Positions 1 to 7,797 are shown, counted from the first letter of the stretch. The stretch is 15,726 bases of DNA from Rhodopirellula sp. (GCA_003513555.1 DOPG01000461.1:1-15726); one strand, 5' to 3'. Program-made: numbers and translations. Notes: a model not told the origin generated them from the sequence alone.

Positions 1-3000
1 CACTACTGGATTCAAATCCCGCCTTGGTACCCACCAACTCAACGACACGATCACCGTCAACCACTCCATTATCGACAACGGTTACATCAAACGTCTGCGA
101 ACGCTGACCCGCTGGAATAGTCACACTCGACGGAAAATCCAACTGACCTGACAGGTCAGAATCAACAGACACGGTCAACGGAAAGCTGAGATCACCACTG
201 TTGCGATGCAACGAACCAACCAGTGAACCGGAATCCTCATCTGCTGATTCGGCTGATAAAGAAAGGGTAAGAACCGCGACATCATCATCCTGGATGAGGA
301 TCGTACGCTGTGCGAAATCGTAACCCTCAGCCTGTGCGGTGAATGCGACAGGCCTTGCGTTGTCAGAGACGAAATCATCGACAATCTCCCAGGGCACGTC
401 CACTGCGGACTCACCTGCGGGCACCAACACTGTCGGTTGAATCACAGCCTCAGAATGATCCGAGGTGTACAAGTGCACCAAGAGATCTTCAGTCTGATCT
501 GGCGAGTTCCGTGTAACTGTCAGTTTGGGTTGTTCGCCATCATCTTCAAATTTCACATTATCCAATGCAAAGTACGCAGGCGTATTCATACCATGCGCAC
601 CAATATCCGAGGACAACAATGAAAACGTCAACGCAGTCGCATCACCAATGGATGACAAATCCACAGTGGTCCATCCATCCAGAATGTAATCTTCGTCCTG
701 ATCATCAAATGTGAAGTCAGCGAGCAGAAACTCAACCGTTCCAATGGACACGTCGTTTGCGTCAATACCTTCGATCGTTAACGCGAAAAAATCTGGATCA
801 TTTCCCGAGTCGCCGCCAAACTTCTTCGCGCCAAACGAATCGCCCTCGTACATCGATAAGGCAGCGTAGGTCGTATTAGTGATATCAAGTGAACTGAATC
901 GCCCCGTATTCGCTGGATCTCGAGTGATCCGCGGAACAACAAATCCGGGATAAGCATTACCAACAAGATAAGTTTCGGAGTTTACCGAACCTCCGCCAGT
1001 AAAACTGCTGTATTGATTCAAGTAACCGCGTGTTGTCACATCAGTGGTGTTTGAATACGCCCACCCAGCCCAACTACCATATGTAGGGTTGTATTCATTA
1101 TTGAAATCGAGGCCACCCACTGAGAACTGACCAGCGCTGTCGGACCCGTTGTACGCAGACTCTGATGCCAGACGCCGCCCCAACAATTCAAAACTCTCTG
1201 TCGGCTTTGCACCCTGCTCTGAAAAACTGGATCCAGAAAATGAAATTTCCAATTTTGGAGTATCGTTGTCCAAAACAAACAGGGTGTCTTTTCCATCCTC
1301 GTACCCACTTGCATGAGCCGTGATCTGTACCGTGACATCCTGATGGTCCACATCATCTTCAGGAGCGGCAATATCAAACGAAGCAATCGACTGCCCGGGA
1401 GCCATTACAACCGTCGATGAAAAACTCAACCTTCCGTCCACGGATGCGTTCAACTGAATGGTTAAAAGAGCATCAGGGAGAGCATCATTCCGATGAAGAG
1501 TTCCACTGACAACACCACCTTCAGCAATCTCTGTTGCTGCGATGTCAAGTGACAAACGAAAGGGATCGTCATCCAGAATTAGCACACTCTTTTCACTCGC
1601 AGTGTAACCCTCGGCAGAGACACGAATGACAATCTCTCGATCACCGTCCGCTTCGGAGTTGTCGACCACACCTATTGGAAAATCAACATGATTGGATCCC
1701 GCAGGAATAGTAACACTAGATGGCAAGGTTGCCTGCGATACATCGACAGGCTCAAGCGTGAATTCCAGTGGTTCCGATGAATCTCCGCCTGCTCGACTCA
1801 CGCGTGCCATTGTCGCGTTCGCGCCATCACTCTCCAACAAAGTAGCCTTTTGAACATCAAACGCTACCACGGGAGTCAGCATGACAATATCGTCAACAGC
1901 GAAGTAGCTTGGTGTATTCATGCCGAAGTTTCCGACATCAGACGAACTCAGTGAGAAGGCCAAGCTTCTGGCATTCGAAACTGGCATCAAATCAACAGTT
2001 AGCCAATCATCAAGAATGTAGTCGAGAGAGTTGTCAGTGAACTGATAGTCTGCGAGGAAAACATCAACCTGTCCGACTACCTCACCAGAAGCATCCAGAC
2101 CTTCGATAGTAAGCGTGAAGAAGTCCGGGTCATTACCTGAATCACCACCAAACTTCTTCGCAAAGGAATCACCGCGCAGCATCGACAATGCTGCATAGGT
2201 CGTGTTGCTTATAGCAAGCGAACCAAAGGACCTCAGATCGTCAACAGAACGCGTAATCAATGGCGCATCGTAGAAATCACCTTGCGATGCGAAAGCAACC
2301 CCAAACGTCTCTGAATCACCAGCGCCATGACCTGGGTAAGCACTAAATTGATTCAGGTAACCAGCTGTGGTGGTATCTGTCATGTTCGCGTACGCCCACT
2401 GATTCCAGGAATCGAAGTCCGTTGAGTAGGCATTATTGAACGTGAGCAGTTCTGACTGAAACTTACCCAGCACAACAACGTCTTCGTAAGGTCCAGTGAC
2501 GATCGTACCGTCGGGGTCAGGACCATTAAAAAATGACTGCGTGTCTAATCCAGTCCCCACATCTTCAAAGCCGACAACATCGCTTGAGTACTCAAATGAG
2601 TTCAGCACCCCAACGCCATCGAGATCAAACCCAGCACTACCTACCGTTGGACTTGGGTCATAAATTACGTCGCCGCTGGTGTCCAAGGCGGTTCCATCAC
2701 CTACAACATCAACCACACGCACATGAGTAACAGCAGCCGTATTCAGAAGCGGACTTATCCCTCGCAAATCTTCCAAATCAAATGGCGTGCCTTGACCCCG
2801 ACGATATTTGCCAGCGAGATTGTGGACATTCGTTGGATCCACTTCACCAAAGGCCCCCACTGGTGCAGGTGTCAGTGAGTCGTTTGCGAAACGAAAGAAG
2901 TTTGCTCCATCGGAAGAGACTTCCACGTATGCAAGTTCCAGAAAAGTATCACTGAAGCCATTTTCAAAAACAGCAAAATCACTTCCAAACCCATTTCGTA

Positions 3001-3358
3001 TCGGCGTTGCAAAACTCAACGTGATCTGACCGCTACGGCCCAGAGTAACTACGTCAGAGGTCGTTCCTTCGGCCTGACCAATAGCATTCTCGGGCACTTG
3101 AAATTCAAGGTTTACCGCAGCACCGGGCTGATAATCTTCATAACCGCTTGCCCAACCGATGATGGCCGGATCATCGTTAGCAACTGCAGTCGACCCCGGC
3201 TGTCCCGCTGCCGGCGAATAGGGGCCAGCTAACAGCCTGCGATCCTCCAATTGTTCCGTTAACATTTTCCGTTTCTTGTTCATACTTACCACGCCACGCT
3301 TACGGTCTCTCATAAACATCATTTCAATACCACTCATCACCGTTTCGAAACCATTCAT
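1..3358 (-). CDS. Giant LEPR-XLL-type surface protein with two DUF4465 domains and Calx-beta-like repeats (3' end beyond window)
   Basis: The frame is open from ATG 3358 to the left edge (1119 codons, no stop), so the C-terminus is missing. Residues 35-45 hold EQLEDRRLLAG, a variant of the planctomycetal LEPR-XLL motif found near the N-terminus of large exported proteins. Residues 62-260 form a domain with FAVFENGF (128-135), familiar from 'cell surface protein' families. Two DUF4465 domains follow (about 262-494 and 720-938), each with a WAY..N.TD.TT.GYLNQ motif (321, 766), KKFGGDSGNDPDFF (401, 845) and GMNTP (M480, M924). Four Calx-beta-like repeats have their V..(P)AG strands at 549, 650, 977 and 1079. 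The start lies 1 nt after the upstream DUF1559 stop; ATG 3283 (MNKKRKML), just before the motif, is an alternative. It is the second gene behind a cobalamin riboswitch. Some DUF4465-type proteins of Bacteroidota have, from memory, been linked to B12 capture; binding here is inferred, not shown. Confidence 0.9.
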   Translation of the reverse strand, partial: MNGFETVMSGIEMMFMRDRKRGVVSMNKKRKMLTEQLEDRRLLAGPYSPAAGQPGSTAVANDDPAIIGWASGYEDYQPGAAVNLEFQVPENAIGQAEGTTSDVVTLGRSGQITLSFATPIRNGFGSDFAVFENGFSDTFLELAYVEVSSDGANFFRFANDSLTPAPVGAFGEVDPTNVHNLAGKYRRGQGTPFDLEDLRGISPLLNTAAVTHVRVVDVVGDGTALDTSGDVIYDPSPTVGSAGFDLDGVGVLNSFEYSSDVVGFEDVGTGLDTQSFFNGPDPDGTIVTGPYEDVVVLGKFQSELLTFNNAYSTDFDSWNQWAYANMTDTTTAGYLNQFSAYPGHGAGDSETFGVAFASQGDFYDAPLITRSVDDLRSFGSLAISNTTYAALSMLRGDSFAKKFGGDSGNDPDFFTLTIEGLDASGEVVGQVDVFLADYQFTDNSLDYILDDWLTVDLMPVSNARSLAFSLSSSDVGNFGMNTPSYFAVDDIVMLTPVVAFDVQKATLLESDGANATMARVSRAGGDSSEPLEFTLEPVDVSQATLPSSVTIPAGSNHVDFPIGVVDNSEADGDREIVIRVSAEGYTASEKSVLILDDDPFRLSLDIAATEIAEGGVVSGTLHRNDALPDALLTIQLNASVDGRLSFSSTVVMAPGQSIASFDIAAPEDDVDHQDVTVQITAHASGYEDGKDTLFVLDNDTPKLEISFSGSSFSEQGAKPTESFELLGRRLASESAYNGSDSAGQFSVGGLDFNNEYNPTYGSWAGWAYSNTTDVTTRGYLNQYSSFTGGGSVNSETYLVGNAYPGFVVPRITRDPANTGRFSSLDITNTTYAALSMYEGDSFGAKKFGGDSGNDPDFFALTIEGIDANDVSIGTVEFLLADFTFDDQDEDYILDGWTTVDLSSIGDATALTFSLLSSDIGAHGMNTPAYFALDNVKFEDDGEQPKLTVTRNSPDQTEDLLVHLYTSDHSEAVIQPTVLVPAGESAVDVPWEIVDDFVSDNARPVAFTAQAEGYDFAQRTILIQDDDVAVLTLSLSAESADEDSGSLVGSLHRNSGDLSFPLTVSVDSDLSGQLDFPSSVTIPAGQRSQTFDVTVVDNGVVDGDRVVELVGTKAGFESSS

Positions 3359-3359
3359 C

Positions 3360-4169
3360 TCATCTGTCCCAATCAGCTGTTTGCTCGTTTCCATTCCTCG
3401 TGCAAATGGAGGCTAGCAACTCAAGCTCCATACTCTCATTCATGAAGACAACAGAACCATCCGCAAAGAGGCCATTGGCCCCCTGAGGATGCATGCTTCG
3501 GATATCATTCTCGAAGCTGGGTGCACGATTTATCGGAAACGCCTGATCAAACAGATTCCACGCATTGATCCACTGACCATCACGAAAATTCGCATCCTCA
3601 GCGATCATCAAGGTTTTGGTTAAGCCATCCGTGATATCTCGAAAACGAATCGCCTGATCATGGATCAGAACACCCCTAGGCGGGTAGTTCGTGGTGAAAA
3701 TCCTTTCACCGTAGATGCCACCGTAATCCGTTGCTCCCTTGCCACGATTAAGAACCTGAGGCCGGGCGGTACTAGGGCAGAGATAAGCCTCAATCGGCGT
3801 TGCCGCCACCTCGCGGTTGACGGGATGGTCAAACGCGTAATTGAAATCGATTTTCGAATAGACGGCGGATTGTTCGAGAAACGGTAGCACCATGGCTGAC
3901 CACGCAATCTGCTTCCCGTGTGGCGTCTCTGGACGCACTCCGATTCCTCCGGGGGGCAACTTTCGGAACGCAGCGTGATAGTTGTGCATCGCGATCCCAA
4001 TCTGATGCAAATTATTTTGACACTGCATTCTGCGAGCAGTTTCTCGAACTGCCTGAACTGCGGGCAATAAGAGACCGACCAACAGGCCGATGATCGCAAT
4101 GACCACCAGCAATTCAACAAGGGTAAAACCTCGTCGCGACACCCCAACGGGTCGCTGCAAGCACTTCAT
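3360..4169 (-). CDS. DUF1559 family protein with type IV prepilin-like N-terminus
   Basis: The protein has 269 residues from ATG 4169. A short basic leader ends in RRG14, followed by FTLVELLVVIAIIGLLVGL, a class III (prepilin-type) signal with the expected Glu at +5 (E19) and a single hydrophobic helix. This indicates processing by a PilD-like prepilin peptidase and retention or assembly at the inner membrane. After the helix come VQAVRETARRMQCQNNL and, near the C-terminus, NGLFADGSVVFMNES, the signature of the DUF1559 (SBP_bac_10) family that is hugely expanded in planctomycetes. The molecular role of that family is not firmly established. The longer start at 4214 is possible, but 4169 gives a normal leader length and has GGGGTGG just upstream. 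It is the first gene after the cobalamin riboswitch and its TGA lies 1 nt before the surface protein ATG, so the two are probably translated together. Confidence 0.93.
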   Translation of the reverse strand: MKCLQRPVGVSRRGFTLVELLVVIAIIGLLVGLLLPAVQAVRETARRMQCQNNLHQIGIAMHNYHAAFRKLPPGGIGVRPETPHGKQIAWSAMVLPFLEQSAVYSKIDFNYAFDHPVNREVAATPIEAYLCPSTARPQVLNRGKGATDYGGIYGERIFTTNYPPRGVLIHDQAIRFRDITDGLTKTLMIAEDANFRDGQWINAWNLFDQAFPINRAPSFENDIRSMHPQGANGLFADGSVVFMNESMELELLASICTRNGNEQTADWDR

Positions 4170-4214
4170 GGTCCACCCCAAATTGCGCAAACACATCCCC
4201 GCCAACCCGATCAT

Positions 4215-4331
4215 GATATGGAAGGAGATGCTGACAAATCGAAAACAAGCCTACACAGCAAACGCCGCACGTTGCCCTCATGACAACTCAGCTCTCGGCA
4301 CGGACCCCACCCAAGAAAGTCACATCGCGCC
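4215..4331 (-). promoter_or_regulatory. Riboswitch expression platform / 5' leader of the DUF1559 gene
   Basis: This segment lies between the aptamer and the longest possible DUF1559 start. It begins with a second copy of CGATGTG (4327-4321), identical to the 5' strand of P6, which could pair with CACATCG (4364-4358) and so compete with P6. No clear intrinsic terminator (strong hairpin plus T-run) is visible. A pyrimidine-rich stretch, CATCTCCTTCC (about 4230-4220), just before the ATG at 4214 could mask purine-rich initiation signals. The mechanism, translational or transcriptional, cannot be decided by eye. Confidence 0.5.
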
Positions 4332-4560
4332 CGGTAAGTGGTAGGTCTTCTGACTCCCGATGTGTCCGTTGCATGCCTTCTCGTAGGTTCATCTCGGCCG
4401 CGACACGCGTCAAAGAGTTCCAACAATGGCTGAAAGATAATGCAACATCTGACGGAGATAACTCTCCATCACATCGATTACAGCGGCCGGGCCGTCCCGG
4501 AGTTTCACCGGAGTTCCCTGTACATGTGTTTTTAATTGCAAAACACATCACCACAAACCG
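4332..4560 (-). promoter_or_regulatory. Cobalamin (vitamin B12) riboswitch aptamer
   Basis: Read on the minus strand, the order of conserved elements matches a class I cobalamin aptamer. P1 pairs 4560-4550 with 4342-4332 (9 of 11 positions). P2 is a perfect 9-bp hairpin (ATGTGTTTT 4548-4540 with AAAACACAT 4532-4524). GGGAA lies at 4518-4514. P3 is ACAG (4521-4518) with CTGT (4483-4480). The CCGGTGAAACTCCGG hairpin is at 4511-4497, then ACGGCCCGGCCGCTGTAA at 4495-4478. P6 is CGATGTG (4476-4470) with CACATCG (4364-4358). The B12 box AGTCAGAAGACCTACC is at 4355-4340 (consensus AGCCAGGAGACCTGCC). About 105 nt between the P6 strands form a peripheral extension. The 3' end lies 163 nt before the preferred DUF1559 start. 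Such elements normally lower expression when adenosylcobalamin or a related cobamide binds. Confidence 0.93.
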
Positions 4561-4571
4561 TATCGTTGGAG

Positions 4572-4600
4572 AGCGTAGCTACCGCATCTTGCCGTGTCAA
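4572..4600 (-). promoter_or_regulatory. Sigma70-like promoter driving the cobalamin riboswitch transcript
   Basis: A perfect -35 box TTGACA (4600-4595) is separated by 17 nt from TACGCT (4577-4572), a 3-of-6 match to TATAAT. The predicted transcription start near 4565 falls about 5 nt before the 5' strand of riboswitch P1, which is where a riboswitch promoter should be. The -10 is weak, so the call rests mainly on the -35 box, the ideal spacing and the position. Confidence 0.6.
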
Positions 4601-4778
4601 ACACCAGAGTGGATGTCTTGGACGTTGTTTTTCAGATCAACATTGCTGCGAGTGTTCGCGAACGCCACAATTTGCAAGCAGATGGCAAAAAATGGAAATA
4701 AAAAACTTTCGCCGAACCTGAACAGATTTTCTATGCTGTTATCCCCAAAATCCCTTTTCCAAGAATCGCGTCTTCACC

Positions 4779-5543
4779 ATGCAAACTAGTTGCCAGATCG
4801 TGCTGCCGGCCCGACTTGCCTCATCGCGACTACAGGAAAAACTCCTACGCAAAGCGGGGGGCAGGACAATACTCCATCATACCTACGAAGCCGCATCCCG
4901 CTCCTCCTTCGGAACAAACATCGTCGTCGCGGTTGATGACCCCCGACTCGCAGAAGAAGTCGATTCGTTTGGTGGCCAGTGGATTATGACAAGTCAGAGT
5001 TGCGTGAGCGGCACTGACCGACTTGCCGAAGTTGCTGAGGCTCTCCCCAACATAGATGTATTTATCAACGTTCAGGCTGACGAACCAGAAATCGATCCCG
5101 CATCGATTGACCTTGTCGCACACACCTTGTTGGATAACCCGTGCGCAGACATCGCGACTGCTGGAACTCCCATTCGCAACAAACAGCAACTTGAAGATCC
5201 TGCATGCGTCAAAATACTAATGTCGGAAAGAGAAGGGCGGGGCAGGGCAGTGTACTTCAGTCGTGCCGCAGTGCCATTTGTGCGCGAAGGCGTGCAAGAT
5301 ACAGATTTCGAGATCGAGCCACCCATCTTTTGGCATCACATTGGACTCTACGCGTACCGACGAGAATTTCTGCAGTGGTTTGCGTCACAACCACCAAGTC
5401 GCTTTGAACAACTAGAAAAACTGGAACAGCTCCGAGCGATCGAAGCCGGCAAGCGGATCGTGGTCGCAGCCGTTGACTCAGCCACACCCGGGATCGACAC
5501 ACTGGATGACTTCCAACGGTTTGAGCGAAAACTTATGGGATAA
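4779..5543 (+). CDS. kdsB: 3-deoxy-manno-octulosonate cytidylyltransferase (CMP-Kdo synthetase)
   Basis: KdsB activates Kdo with CTP to give CMP-Kdo in the cytoplasm, the donor for the lipopolysaccharide inner core. At 254 residues it has normal family length. Visible motifs are the N-terminal nucleotide-binding LPARLASSRLQEKLL (residues 9-23), SGTDRLAE (about 77-84), NVQADEPEID with the metal-binding Asp101, HHIGLYAYRREFL, LEKLEQLRAIEAG, and a terminal GIDTLDDFQRFE. Residue 100 is Ala where the family usually has Gly (NVQGDEP), a mild substitution that does not look inactivating. The ATG at 4779 lies just ahead of the first beta strand, and no good Shine-Dalgarno is seen. It diverges from the riboswitch operon and stands alone before a 600-base gap. 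It supports a Gram-negative, LPS-making cell. Confidence 0.95.
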   Translation: MQTSCQIVLPARLASSRLQEKLLRKAGGRTILHHTYEAASRSSFGTNIVVAVDDPRLAEEVDSFGGQWIMTSQSCVSGTDRLAEVAEALPNIDVFINVQADEPEIDPASIDLVAHTLLDNPCADIATAGTPIRNKQQLEDPACVKILMSEREGRGRAVYFSRAAVPFVREGVQDTDFEIEPPIFWHHIGLYAYRREFLQWFASQPPSRFEQLEKLEQLRAIEAGKRIVVAAVDSATPGIDTLDDFQRFERKLMG

Positions 5544-6147
5544 AGTGCAACGCTCTAATCACGACCTGTGAATTTCCCAGAACCAAGACCGATACCGGAA
5601 GCTCTAAAAATCGAACAGTGGCAGAAGTTACTGGTGGACGATCAATAGGCAACAGGTTCACGATTTCGCAAGAACGGTGGCGTGATCAAACACAGAACAG
5701 GCTACACACACGCAACAAGCAGAGTGTTTGCCAGCGGGATGATGACAGCGTTTGGGATCCGAACTTTGCGTTCTGATGAGCTATCTACTCATGACCAAGC
5801 CCACCAAACACTGCTCTGGCTGCGGACATTCGGTGCTCGAACGAAAACGCAAGTTATTCAAGCCAGCCAGCATGTACCCCCTCGCGCTCCGTCTGTACCT
5901 TCCTCATCGTGACTTGATCCCAGAGAAAACACGATGTTACCGGGTATCACTCGCCCCACATCGGATAAAAATCCGTTTCTGGTCGGGAAAACAGTCGTCC
6001 TAATGAGCTGTACAAACTTAATTCAGGAAGTCTTGTCAGGCCTAAAACCGAGAATGCACGCATATTTTGGGTGATCACTCGCGAGTTTCAGAAACTGTCT
6101 CTGGCAGACGCTTCCGAAATCATCGAATCGTGGTATGATCCCACTCC
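5544..6147 (+). other. 604-base intergenic region with no supported gene
   Basis: No tRNA, rRNA, convincing terminator or recognisable protein was found on either strand. Two short plus-strand frames (5682-5912 and 5752-6003) overlap each other, lack ribosome binding sites and resemble no family; one has a lone CSGC motif. The last 15 bases hold a possible pyrG promoter. The region could be a decayed gene or carry an unrecognised small RNA. Confidence 0.5.
6134..6139 (+). promoter_or_regulatory. Candidate pyrG -10 box, possibly giving a leaderless mRNA
   Basis: TATGAT matches 5 of 6 bases of TATAAT. The best upstream partner, TTCCGA at 6112-6117 with a 16-nt spacer, is a poor -35. If used, transcription would start near 6146, about 2 nt before the pyrG ATG at 6148, leaving no room for a Shine-Dalgarno sequence. 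This is a by-eye call. Confidence 0.3.
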
Positions 6148-7797
6148 ATGACGAAACATATTTTTGTAACCGGCGGCGTGGTCAGTTCCCTTGGCAAAGG
6201 CTTGACAAGCGCATCGATCGGGATGTTGTTGGAACAGCGTGGTCTCCGAGTGCGGATGCAGAAGCTGGATCCGTATATCAATGTCGATCCAGGGACGATG
6301 AGCCCTTATCAGCACGGCGAAGTTTACGTGCTGGACGATGGCAGTGAGACGGACCTCGACTTGGGACACTATGAGCGGTTCACATCGGGCCTTCTCACCC
6401 GAGACTGCAACTATACAACCGGACAGATCTACCTGTCGGTCATTGAGAAAGAGCGGAAGGGGCAGTTCCTTGGCAAGACTGTCCAAGTGATTCCGCACAT
6501 CACCAATGAAATCAAGTCCGTGATCAAGCGGATGGGTGGTGACGACGTCGACGTTGTGATCACCGAGATAGGTGGAACAGTAGGCGACATAGAGAGCCTA
6601 CCATTCCTCGAGGCAATCCGTCAGTTCTCACTCGACGTAGGCCGCGAGAATTGTTTGTACATGCATTTGACGCTCGTGCCTTATTTGAAGGCAGCCGATG
6701 AATTAAAAACCAAACCGACACAGCACTCTGTCGGACAGTTGCGTGAGATAGGTATACAGCCTGATGTTTTAGTATGTCGGTGCGAGCACTCGATCAGCCG
6801 TGAAGACCGCGAGAAGATTGCTCTTTTCTGCAACGTGCCAAGCGAGGCGGTGATAGAGGAAAAAGATAAAGACTTTTCGATTTATGAAGTACCTTTGTCC
6901 TTGGTTGAAAACAAGCTTGACGAACTGATCGTCAAAAAATTGGGCTTGGTGACTGCACGAGATCTCGACATCACGCCTTGGACCGACCTTCTGCATGGTT
7001 TACGCAATCCCAGGCATGAAATTTCAATCGCCGTAGTCGGTAAATATGCGGAACACAAAGATGCCTACAAATCGATTTATGAAGCGATCGACCATGCAGG
7101 CATGCATCACCGAACCCAGATTCGCATCGGCCGAATTCAAAGTGCAGACATTGAGCGTGAGGGAGCGGAAAGATTGCTCAGTGGCTATCACGGAGTGCTA
7201 GTGCCCGGTGGTTTCGGCGAACGTGGCATTGAAGGAAAAGTTCAGGCCATTCGATTCGCTCGCGAGAGGGGAATTCCCTTCTTCGGCATTTGCCTTGGCA
7301 TGCAATGCGCAGTAATTGAATACGGAAGACAAGTAGTCGGGCTCGAGGACGCACACTCAAGCGAATTCGCTAAAGACACGGAACATCCGGTGATCTGCTT
7401 GCTTGACGAACAGCAAAATGTCACGCAAATGGGCGGTACGATGAGATTGGGCACCCAACCCACATCACTGGATGCCAACAGTATCTCTGGCCAGGCCTAT
7501 GGTGCCGAAAACATTGATGAACGGCATCGTCACCGGTACGAATTTAACAACCAGTATCGTCAACAATTTGAGGCCAATGGTTTGCGATTCGCAGGCACAA
7601 GCCCTGACGGTGGCTTGGTAGAAATCGTCGAAATCCCGGATCACCCTTGGTTTGTAGCTGTTCAGTTTCACCCAGAATTCAAGAGTAAACCGCTTCAGTC
7701 CCACCCTTTATTTGCGGGTTTTGTTGGGGCTGCGGTGGAACGGCGATCCGAACGTCAGACCAGCGACCAGACGACGTCCGCGCCGCAACCACGCTGA
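6148..7797 (+). CDS. pyrG: CTP synthase (glutamine-hydrolysing)
   Basis: CTP synthase converts UTP, ATP and glutamine to CTP in the last step of de novo cytidine nucleotide synthesis. The 549 residues match the usual bacterial length. The N-terminal synthetase domain starts directly with TKHIFVTGGVVSSLGKGLT (P-loop-like) and continues with QKLDPYINVDPGTMSPYQHGE and the ITEIGGTVGDIES motif. The C-terminal class I glutamine amidotransferase domain (about 285-535) has GGFGERG, the nucleophile Cys382 in GICLGMQ, and His508/Glu510 in FHPEFKSKP, so the full triad is present. The ATG at 6148 directly precedes the conserved first strand, which fixes the start. The last 15-20 residues are a non-conserved Ser/Thr/Gln tail. 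Its product CTP is a substrate of KdsB upstream, but the 600-base gap argues against a shared operon. Confidence 0.98.
   Translation: MTKHIFVTGGVVSSLGKGLTSASIGMLLEQRGLRVRMQKLDPYINVDPGTMSPYQHGEVYVLDDGSETDLDLGHYERFTSGLLTRDCNYTTGQIYLSVIEKERKGQFLGKTVQVIPHITNEIKSVIKRMGGDDVDVVITEIGGTVGDIESLPFLEAIRQFSLDVGRENCLYMHLTLVPYLKAADELKTKPTQHSVGQLREIGIQPDVLVCRCEHSISREDREKIALFCNVPSEAVIEEKDKDFSIYEVPLSLVENKLDELIVKKLGLVTARDLDITPWTDLLHGLRNPRHEISIAVVGKYAEHKDAYKSIYEAIDHAGMHHRTQIRIGRIQSADIEREGAERLLSGYHGVLVPGGFGERGIEGKVQAIRFARERGIPFFGICLGMQCAVIEYGRQVVGLEDAHSSEFAKDTEHPVICLLDEQQNVTQMGGTMRLGTQPTSLDANSISGQAYGAENIDERHRHRYEFNNQYRQQFEANGLRFAGTSPDGGLVEIVEIPDHPWFVAVQFHPEFKSKPLQSHPLFAGFVGAAVERRSERQTSDQTTSAPQPR

Noticed and set aside
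1036..1386. 116-residue and other short frames within 1-3030 on both strands
   Set aside because: They are shadows of the long minus-strand frame, which shows clear DUF4465 and Calx-beta-like motifs along its whole length.
3665..4147. 160-residue minus-strand frame overlapping the DUF1559 gene
   Set aside because: It is an out-of-frame shadow of the well-supported DUF1559 gene.
4288..4554. 88-residue minus-strand open frame
   Set aside because: It coincides with the riboswitch aptamer itself; the RNA structure accounts for it.
4280..4789. 169-residue plus-strand open frame upstream of kdsB
   Set aside because: It lies antisense across the cobalamin riboswitch and promoter, overlaps the kdsB start, and resembles no family; the conserved RNA elements explain the sequence.
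5682..6003. Two overlapping small plus-strand frames, one with a CSGC motif
   Set aside because: No ribosome binding site, no recognisable domain, only one CxxC-like pair, so a zinc-ribbon call is not supported.
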